Positions 1 through 4,001 of a DNA stretch of 8,342 nt are shown here, one piece after another. The stretch spans positions 1 to 8,342 of the forward strand of contig CAAHDV010000199.1 in NCBI GenBank assembly GCA_900770535.1. Direction: 5' to 3'. The position numbers were made by a program, and so were the translations under genes. Within the stretch, counting starts at the first letter, position 1. Each line of letters starts with the position of its first letter. This DNA is from Lachnospiraceae bacterium (lineage in GTDB: Bacteria > Bacillota > Clostridia > Lachnospirales > Lachnospiraceae). The notes below the pieces were generated by a model, which saw nothing but the letters and a program-made list of their open reading frames with translations, searched no databases and was not told the origin of the DNA.

Positions 1-20
1 ACACGACGCTCTTCCGATCT
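1..20 (+). other. Illumina adapter remnant at the contig end (artefact)
   Basis: ACACGACGCTCTTCCGATCT is identical to the last 20 bases of the standard Illumina TruSeq read-1 adapter (known from memory, not searched). The true genomic sequence begins at about base 21, where the reverse strand encodes an ordinary AtpE N-terminus. Reading atpE on into the adapter would add false residues (Arg-Ser-Glu-Glu-Arg-Arg) where the family has a Gly/Ala-rich helix. Bases 1-20 should not be treated as genome sequence. Confidence 0.96.
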
Positions 21-89
21 GATCATTGCCAGACCAGCGCCGATTGCGGAACAACCAAAGATAAAGTCCTGTCCTGAGATACCATTCAT
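21..89 (-). CDS. atpE: F-type ATP synthase subunit c, N-terminal fragment
   Basis: This is the membrane ring subunit of the F0 motor, which carries the ion through the membrane as the ring turns. Only the first 23 codons are present: MNGISGQDFIFGCSAIGAGL followed by Ala-Met-Ile. The Gly/Ala-rich start of the first transmembrane helix (GCSAIGAGLAMI) is typical of clostridial AtpE. The ATG at 87-89 follows a strong AGGAGG site (minus strand, about 98-103). The gene is truncated by the contig end, not by mutation. The ion-binding carboxylate in helix 2 is missing, so the choice between H+ and Na+ cannot be judged. It lies last in the visible order atpZ-atpI-atpB-atpE, the usual bacterial order; the F1 genes would be expected beyond the left edge. 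Confidence 0.9.
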
Positions 90-128
90 AGTTAAGTCCT
101 CCTAAATATAAATTAAATTGAATCCTGT

Positions 129-146
129 TGGAATGCAAGCATTCCA
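129..146 (-). promoter_or_regulatory. Perfect intercistronic hairpin between atpB and atpE
   Basis: The minus-strand RNA reads UGGAAUGCUUGCAUUCCA, a perfect dyad. It can fold as a 7-bp stem closed by G(CUUG)C, a known extra-stable tetraloop family. It is followed by an AU-rich stretch of about 25 bases and then the atpE ribosome binding site. No U-run follows the stem, so it is unlikely to be a terminator. A role in mRNA processing, stability or atpE translation is inferred. Confidence 0.6.
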
Positions 147-183
147 CGCCTGCACAAGTCCATTCATCTGAGCATGACTTGGC

Positions 184-885
184 TTATTCCATTTTGTCGT
201 TGATGTATACCATGGTCAGCATACAGAATACGTATGTCTGAATCGCACCGGAGAATACATCACAGTAAACATGAAGTGCCGCCGGAATACCGATATTGGT
301 AAAGATCGGCATCATGCCGTACCATAATCCCATAATGATAACGCCTGACAGCAGGTTTGCGAACAGACGCAGGGAAATGGAAATCGGGTTGGCGATCTCA
401 CCGATTAAGTTAATCGGGAATAAGATCGGGGTCGGCTCAAACAGGCTGGTAAAGTGTCTTACGCCCCTGTTCTTGATGCCCTGGTAGTTTACGATAAAGA
501 AGGTAAACATACCAAGCAGGAAAGTAACGCCATAGTCTGCTGTCGGAGCACGAAGTCCTAACAGGCCGCTCAGGTTACAGAAGAGGATGAATACAAAGAT
601 CGTTCCAATGTAGTTGATGAAACGTCTTGCATTGCCTCCCAGAATGCCTGCCGTCATGCCCTGCAGTGCCTCGTATGCCATCTCCAGCACATTCTGAAAG
701 GTTCCGGGCTGGTCCGTTGCCTTTTTGAGGGTCCGGTTGGCCAGTACCGCAAGAATCAGGATGATCGCTGTGATGATCCACATGCCTATGGTCGTTGTTG
801 TGATCCAAAAATCCTGACCGAACAGCTGGTACTTGAGTACTCCGTGTATCATAAAGTCAGGCTCATTGGAAATCAGCATTCCCAT
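184..885 (-). CDS. atpB: F-type ATP synthase subunit a
   Basis: This 233-residue membrane protein forms the stator ion channel of F0, next to the c-ring. The protein is hydrophobic, with helices around residues 33-51, 91-111, 117-134 and two long ones in the C-terminal half. The family hallmark is visible: SLRLFANLLSG at residues 171-181, where Arg173 corresponds to the essential stator arginine (E. coli aArg210). The last helix contains SGAIQTYVF, whose Gln216 matches the conserved Gln of E. coli helix 5 (Q252). The chosen ATG at 883-885 has an AGGAGG site at 894-899 with 8-base spacing; a second in-frame ATG two codons on is less well placed. It lies 19 bases after atpI and 94 bases before atpE, in the same leftward operon. 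Length and motifs look complete and functional. Confidence 0.97.
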   Translation of the reverse strand: MGMLISNEPDFMIHGVLKYQLFGQDFWITTTTIGMWIITAIILILAVLANRTLKKATDQPGTFQNVLEMAYEALQGMTAGILGGNARRFINYIGTIFVFILFCNLSGLLGLRAPTADYGVTFLLGMFTFFIVNYQGIKNRGVRHFTSLFEPTPILFPINLIGEIANPISISLRLFANLLSGVIIMGLWYGMMPIFTNIGIPAALHVYCDVFSGAIQTYVFCMLTMVYINDKME

Positions 886-904
886 TCACGGTTCCTCCTT
901 TCTC

Positions 905-1372
905 TCATGATATCATCCCCGGCCGGTCATCTTCGGAAGTATCTGCCTGGGCAGGCACCTCCGGTTCTTTTCCACCGGAAATTCTGTGAACCAGTGGCTG
1001 CAGGTATGCACCCGCTTTCATGCCCATGGCTCCGATCACCGCCGCCAGAAGATCGATCTTCAGCACCTTCCAGCAGATCAGAAGCGCTGCCACAAATGTC
1101 AGCTTGCGCAGCATACTCTGCGCTACCGTAAATTTGTTGGCATAGCTTTCGCTTCCGCTGTCCAGTACCCGCTCGGTCATAACCGCCATATGAATCAGCA
1201 TACAGATGGCTCCCACGGCTCCCACCACCAGTCCCAGGACTACCGGAATGACCGGATAGGAAACCCGCGGGAGAAGCAGTACTGCAAGGATGACCAGGAT
1301 CACATTGTAAAAAATGATTCCGGCTGACATTTCCGCAAGCAGCCTTTTCGTTGACTTGCTCAGCCACTCCAT
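905..1372 (-). CDS. atpI: ATP synthase subunit I (AtpI family)
   Basis: This 155-residue protein has four predicted membrane helices (about residues 17-36, 41-65, 88-104 and 106-126). It ends in a hydrophilic, acidic tail of about 25 residues. Size, topology and position directly before atpB match the ATP synthase I chain family. Members of that family are reported to help c-ring assembly or Mg2+ supply and are not part of the purified enzyme. The family is weakly conserved, so the call rests mainly on context and topology. The ATG at 1370-1372 has an AAAGGAGG site at 1382-1389 with 9-base spacing. That site lies inside the last codons of the preceding atpZ-like gene, whose stop is only 2 bases upstream of the ATG, which suggests translational coupling. 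Confidence 0.82.
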   Translation of the reverse strand: MEWLSKSTKRLLAEMSAGIIFYNVILVILAVLLLPRVSYPVIPVVLGLVVGAVGAICMLIHMAVMTERVLDSGSESYANKFTVAQSMLRKLTFVAALLICWKVLKIDLLAAVIGAMGMKAGAYLQPLVHRISGGKEPEVPAQADTSEDDRPGMIS

Positions 1373-1374
1373 CG

Positions 1375-1701
1375 TTACCTGCCTCCTTTGCTGTCTTCAT
1401 GAAAAATACGGCTCGGCTGTTTCGGTTTGCTGATTCCGCTTCGTGTCTGCCCGGCATTCTGCTGCTGTCGTAAGCGCTCGTCCTCCTTCTGCTCCTGCAA
1501 AAGGGTATTCCGCGCCATGATCCAGCCGCAGCGTCCGCCTGCCAGCACGCCCAGGATCAGCATCGGTACCATGAGCTTCGTCCCGAAATGGGAGTCCACC
1601 AGATAACCTGTGTAAACACAGAGGAGAATCGGCGTCAGCACACTGAGCCCAAGCTGTGTTACCATAGCAAGACTGCGGAATACGCTTCTCTTATAATGCA
1701 C
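1375..1701 (-). CDS. atpZ: AtpZ/AtpI-family F0F1 ATP synthase accessory membrane protein
   Basis: This small protein is encoded first in the ATP synthase operon. It has two membrane helices (about residues 10-33 and 41-63 from the GTG start) joined by a short loop containing Gly-Tyr-Leu-Val-Asp. A charged Gln/Lys/Arg-rich tail of about 45 residues follows. This matches the AtpZ-type family ('ATPase gene 1'), linked with AtpI to Mg2+/Ca2+ handling or rotor assembly. I chose the GTG at 1699-1701 (108 residues) because GAGGTG at 1709-1714 lies 7 bases upstream of it. The longest reading would start at an ATG at 1735-1737, but that ATG sits between the promoter -10 box and the predicted transcription start, so it would not be in the mRNA. 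An ATG at 1720-1722 is possible but has almost no leader and no ribosome binding site. The family call is fairly sure; the precise role is not. Confidence 0.8.
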   Translation of the reverse strand: MHYKRSVFRSLAMVTQLGLSVLTPILLCVYTGYLVDSHFGTKLMVPMLILGVLAGGRCGWIMARNTLLQEQKEDERLRQQQNAGQTRSGISKPKQPSRIFHEDSKGGR

Positions 1702-1739
1702 TGTTCCCACCTCTTTCTGCATTTTTGCATGTAACATAT

Positions 1740-1768
1740 ATTATAACCAAACTTTTCCGCTTTGTCCA
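1740..1768 (-). promoter_or_regulatory. Sigma-70 promoter of the atp operon
   Basis: On the minus strand, TGGACA (1763-1768, 5 of 6 consensus) is followed after exactly 17 bases by a perfect TATAAT (1740-1745). Transcription should start at about 1731-1734, giving a leader of about 30 bases before the GTG of the atpZ-like gene. The flanking DNA is AT-rich. Confidence 0.82.
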
Positions 1769-1903
1769 TTATGAATAGATGTTTCGTTAAAAAATGGTGA
1801 ATCTTGCACATTGCAAATATTTCTGTCATTTTTTTATCGAACATTTCCACAAAAATAACTGATGAAAATTGTCATACTTGCCAATTTAGTGCACATTTGT
1901 ACC
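1769..1903. other. AT-rich intergenic DNA upstream of the atp promoter
   Basis: No convincing gene is present. Two small patterns stand out. The octamer TGCACATT occurs twice in direct orientation, at 1805-1812 and 1890-1897. A short dyad, TTGCA-CAT-TGCAA, lies at 1804-1816. Both could be regulator sites for the atp operon, but neither matches a consensus I recognise. Confidence 0.4.
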
Positions 1904-1939
1904 AAAAAAACCGTCACACTCGAAAAATGTGACGGTTTT
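1904..1939 (-). terminator. Intrinsic terminator of the malic enzyme gene
   Basis: CCGTCACA (1911-1918) and TGTGACGG (1928-1935) pair perfectly, and AAAA/TTTT extends the stem to 12 bp around a 9-base loop. On the minus strand the stem runs into seven U residues (1904-1910), the classic Rho-independent form. It lies about 60 bases after the malic enzyme stop codon and insulates the atp promoter. It is partly symmetric, but only the leftward transcript needs it. Confidence 0.92.
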
Positions 1940-2000
1940 AACGATTTTCTACCTAAATAACTTTCTTCTTATCTTAATATAAGTTTTGAGCTATCTGATT

Positions 2001-3188
2001 TTATTTAATTTCTTCATATGGCACACGGTTGATGCCTTCCTCCACTGCTGCCTTCGCTACCGCATTGGCTACAGCCAGGGCAACCCGCTTGTCAAAGGAG
2101 GACGGGATAACATATTCCGGATTCAGTTCCTCCTCCGGGATAACTGCTGCGATGGCATGAGCTGCCGCGATCTTCATGTGCTCGGTGATGTCTTTTGCCC
2201 GCACAGCAAGGACACCCTTAAAGAGTCCCGGGAATACCAGCACATTGTTGATCTGGTTCGGATAGTCAGAACGTCCGGTACCAACCACTGCTGCGCCGCC
2301 TGCCTTTGCCTCATCCGGCATGATCTCCGGAACCGGGTTTGCCATGGCAAATACGATACCGTTATTCATGGTAGCCACCATCTCCTTGGTTACCAGATGC
2401 GGTCTGGAAACGCCGACAAAGATGTCTGCTCCCTTTAACGCGTCTGCCAGTTTTCCGTGCTCTTTGTTTAAGTTACTGATGTGGGAGATCTCCTCCTGGC
2501 CGGAATTTAAGTTCTCGTCACCCTCGCAGATGATGCCGTTGATATCGCACATGATGATGTTTCCGAAGCCCATGGCAATGAGCTGTTTGCCGATGGCTAC
2601 GCCTGCAGCGCCCGCGCCGTTGATGACAACTCTGAGCTCGCCCATCTTCTTGCCGGTCACCTTCACTGCATTCAGGAGAGCCGCGCCAACTACGATAGCG
2701 GTACCATGCTGATCATCATGGAATACCGGGATGTCACAGCGCTCTTTCAGCTTTTTCTCGATCTCAAAGCATCTCGGAGCCGCAATGTCCTCCAGATTGA
2801 TGCCGCCAAAGCTCTTGGAGATCAGGGCAATGGTGTTGACGATGGTGTCTACATCCTTGGAATCCACGCACAGCGGGAATGCGTCCACGCCTGCGAATTC
2901 TTTAAACAGGGCACATTTTCCTTCCATAACCGGCATACCGGCAGACGGACCGATATCACCAAGACCAAGAACTGCCGTTCCATCCGTAATAACAGCTACC
3001 AGATTGCCCTTACGGGTATAATCATATGCCAGAGACTCATCCTCCGCAATCAGCAGACACGGCTCTGCGACACCCGGGGTGTAGGCAATGGAAAGCTCCT
3101 CCGGAGTAGTCACCTTCGCGCGGGAAATGACCTCGATCTTACCTTTCCACTCTTTGTGTTTTTCAATTGCAAGCTGTTTTTTATCCAC
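2001..3188 (-). CDS. NAD(P)-dependent malic enzyme, short bacterial form
   Basis: The enzyme converts malate to pyruvate and CO2 while reducing NAD(P)+, in the cytoplasm; in some bacteria the reverse or an anaplerotic use is possible. Its 395 residues fit the short (about 390-residue) bacterial class without a phosphotransacetylase domain. Visible motifs are YTPGVAEPC with the catalytic Tyr36, the active-site Lys91 in MEGKCALF, the metal-binding acidic pair Glu133/Asp134, FHDDQHGT (155-163), the Rossmann motif GAGAAG (191-196), AMANPVPE (281-288) and [17 protein letters not shown] (305-321). Asp215 at the end of the second Rossmann strand hints at NAD preference (inference). Translation starts at GTG (3186-3188), with AGGAGG at 3197-3202 and 8-base spacing. 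It is a single-gene unit with its own promoter and terminator, divergent from the cupin gene. Confidence 0.96.
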   Translation of the reverse strand: MDKKQLAIEKHKEWKGKIEVISRAKVTTPEELSIAYTPGVAEPCLLIAEDESLAYDYTRKGNLVAVITDGTAVLGLGDIGPSAGMPVMEGKCALFKEFAGVDAFPLCVDSKDVDTIVNTIALISKSFGGINLEDIAAPRCFEIEKKLKERCDIPVFHDDQHGTAIVVGAALLNAVKVTGKKMGELRVVINGAGAAGVAIGKQLIAMGFGNIIMCDINGIICEGDENLNSGQEEISHISNLNKEHGKLADALKGADIFVGVSRPHLVTKEMVATMNNGIVFAMANPVPEIMPDEAKAGGAAVVGTGRSDYPNQINNVLVFPGLFKGVLAVRAKDITEHMKIAAAHAIAAVIPEEELNPEYVIPSSFDKRVALAVANAVAKAAVEEGINRVPYEEIK

Positions 3189-3227
3189 CAGTTTATCCTC
3201 CTGAAATATGTTGTTAAATTTTATTCT

Positions 3228-3256
3228 ATTTTAGTACAAAGGAAAAATCGCGTCAA
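3228..3256 (-). promoter_or_regulatory. Sigma-70 promoter of the malic enzyme gene
   Basis: On the minus strand, TTGACG (3251-3256, 5 of 6) and TAAAAT (3228-3233, 5 of 6) are separated by 17 bases. The predicted start is near 3221, giving a leader of about 33 bases with the AGGAGG site. No hairpin or riboswitch is seen in the leader. Confidence 0.8.
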
Positions 3257-3260
3257 CCTT

Positions 3261-3289
3261 ACAAAAATATTGTTATCCGGCATTTTTGT
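3261..3289. promoter_or_regulatory. Inverted repeat upstream of the malic enzyme promoter
   Basis: ACAAAAAT (3261-3268) and ATTTTTGT (3282-3289) form a perfect 8-bp inverted repeat with a 13-base spacer. It starts 5 bases upstream of the malic enzyme -35 box, in the divergent region shared with the cupin gene. This suggests a site for a dimeric regulator. No known consensus is recognised, and A/T-rich arms can arise by chance. Confidence 0.4.
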
Positions 3290-3293
3290 TGCC

Positions 3294-3315
3294 TGGACAA
3301 CGGATTTTCTGTCCA
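3294..3315. promoter_or_regulatory. Inverted repeat TGGACA-N10-TGTCCA before the cupin gene
   Basis: Two perfect 6-bp arms (3294-3299 and 3310-3315) are spaced so that their centres lie 16 bp apart. The element ends 8 bases before the TATAAT box and covers the position where a -35 box would be. No good -35 hexamer is present at the normal distance. A role as an operator or activator site for the cupin gene is an inference. Confidence 0.45.
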
Positions 3316-3323
3316 TTTATGTT

Positions 3324-3329
3324 TATAAT
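3324..3329 (+). promoter_or_regulatory. -10 box of the cupin gene
   Basis: A perfect TATAAT lies 21 bases before the ribosome binding site. At 17-base spacing the -35 position reads CGGATT, which is poor, so the promoter may depend on an activator bound to the adjacent dyad. The predicted start is near 3336. Confidence 0.55.
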
Positions 3330-3363
3330 AAAATCAGATTTCATACACCAAGGAGGTTTCACT

Positions 3364-3693
3364 ATGAGCTTTATCAAAAATATCGACAAATCCGAGGTTC
3401 TCACCTTAAAGGAACAGGTTTCCTACCAGAAAGGCCAGGTAGTCAGCAAGACCCTGGCTCAGAATGACGCGTTAAGCGTTACCCTCTTCGCTTTCGACAA
3501 GGACGAGGAGATCAGCACCCACGAATCCGGCGGCGATGCTTTTGTCACCTGCTTAGACGGCGTCGGCCGCATCACCATCGACGGCAAGGCTTACGAGCTG
3601 CATGAGGGCGAGTCCATCGTCATGCCAGCCAAGCATCCGCATGCCGTATATGGTCAGGAGCAGTTTAAGATGCTGCTGGTTGTAGTATTCTAA
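3364..3693 (+). CDS. Small single-domain cupin protein
   Basis: This 109-residue protein is predicted to form one cupin beta-barrel. Motif 1 runs from about residue 48 (DEEISTHESGGDAFVTCLDG), with His53 and an acidic Asp58. The canonical second His of HxH is replaced by Ser55. Motif 2 is GESIVMPAKHPHAVYG (82-97), with His91 and His93 as likely metal ligands. Cupins of this size range from sugar isomerases to oxygenases and regulatory or stress proteins, so no reaction can be assigned. The ATG at 3364 is set by AAGGAGGT at 3350-3357; an upstream in-frame ATG at 3286 lies before the promoter and is rejected. The gene stands alone between the malic enzyme gene (divergent) and the hydrogenase operon (same direction but separated by a terminator). 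The barrel call is sure; the function is unknown. Confidence 0.85.
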   Translation: MSFIKNIDKSEVLTLKEQVSYQKGQVVSKTLAQNDALSVTLFAFDKDEEISTHESGGDAFVTCLDGVGRITIDGKAYELHEGESIVMPAKHPHAVYGQEQFKMLLVVVF

Positions 3694-3727
3694 GAGATCA
3701 TTGTTTTTGAAAAAAATATTCATTTTC

Positions 3728-3758
3728 AGAAGCATAGCTTGCATGATGCCATGCTTCT
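3728..3758 (+). terminator. Hairpin downstream of the cupin gene
   Basis: AGAAGCAT (3728-3735) pairs with ATGCTTCT (3751-3758). After an A/C mismatch, two more pairs (GC/GC) leave a 9-base loop. It is about 35 bases after the cupin stop codon. The following ATTGTAT is a poor U-tract, so it may be a weak terminator or a 3'-end stabiliser acting with the next hairpin. Confidence 0.5.
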
Positions 3759-3780
3759 ATTGTATACTGGAACCCAGGCA

Positions 3781-3837
3781 AAGGGGGTTGCACAGAGGGA
3801 GTTTTCTCTCTGAGTGCAGCCCTCTTCGTTTTATTTC
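3781..3837 (+). terminator. Strong intrinsic terminator before the hydrogenase operon
   Basis: AAGGGGGTTGCAC (3781-3793) pairs with GTGCAGCCCTCTT (3814-3826) over 13 bp, including two G-U pairs. A 2x2 AG/GA internal loop and six more pairs (AGGGAG/CTCTCT) lead to a TTTT loop. CGTTTTATTTC follows as the U-rich tract. It probably ends cupin transcription and isolates the hydrogenase promoter. Confidence 0.85.
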
Positions 3838-3850
3838 TAACAAACTTTTA

Positions 3851-3877
3851 GGAAATCTAAAAATTTTTTAGTTTTTC
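3851..3877. promoter_or_regulatory. A/T-rich dyad just upstream of the hydrogenase promoter
   Basis: CTAAAAA-T-TTTTTAG (3857-3871) is a perfect dyad. The symmetry continues imperfectly outward (GGAAA at 3851-3855 against TTTTC at 3873-3877, with one G/T and one T/T mismatch). It ends 1 base before the -35 box. It may be an operator, an UP element or simply bent A-tract DNA; no known regulator consensus is recognised. Confidence 0.45.
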
Positions 3878-3878
3878 C

Positions 3879-3907
3879 TTGCTATTTTCACCGTCATTCT
3901 GTATACT
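3879..3907 (+). promoter_or_regulatory. Sigma-70 promoter of the flavoprotein-hydrogenase operon
   Basis: TTGCTA (3879-3884, 4 of 6) and TATACT (3902-3907, 5 of 6) are 17 bases apart. The predicted start is near 3914, giving a leader of about 88 bases. No other promoter-like sequence is needed for the two downstream genes, which overlap. Confidence 0.68.
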
Positions 3908-3917
3908 GAGAATCAGT
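3905..3917. promoter_or_regulatory. Dyad ACTGA-GAA-TCAGT over the -10 box and start site
   Basis: A perfect 5-bp inverted repeat with a 3-base centre overlaps the end of the -10 box and the predicted transcription start. This placement is typical of a repressor operator. It is short, so chance is possible. Confidence 0.35.
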
Positions 3918-3952
3918 TGCTAATGAGAAACATAATCAAAATAAACAAAACC

Positions 3953-3976
3953 GGAACTATCCCGTACATAGTTACC
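3953..3976 (+). promoter_or_regulatory. Leader hairpin before the flavoprotein gene
   Basis: GGAACTAT (3953-3960) pairs with ATAGTT and, past a bulged A, with CC (3968-3976), around a 7-base loop CCCGTAC. It sits about 9 bases upstream of the ribosome binding site (AGAGAGG, 3985-3991). It could affect translation or protect the 5' end of the mRNA. Confidence 0.45.
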
Positions 3977-4001
3977 AAACAAAAAGAGAGGTAAATCAGA
4001 T

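Noticed and set aside
1659..1850. Short minus-strand open frame upstream of the atpZ-like gene
   Set aside because: It covers the atp promoter and overlaps the atpZ-like coding region out of frame. It has no supporting ribosome binding site.
3211..3228. Rex-like half-site TTGTTAA in the malic enzyme leader
   Set aside because: Only one half matches; the second half (TATTCTA at 3222-3228) is far from TTAACAA. It is downstream of the predicted transcription start.
2706..3467. Open frame of 253 codons on the plus strand
   Set aside because: It runs antisense to the malic enzyme, through its promoter region and into the cupin gene in another frame, which is not compatible with a real gene.
3879..3976. 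Riboswitch or T-box in the hydrogenase leader
   Set aside because: The leader is only about 88 bases, with one small bulged hairpin and no conserved riboswitch core or terminator/antiterminator pair after the promoter.
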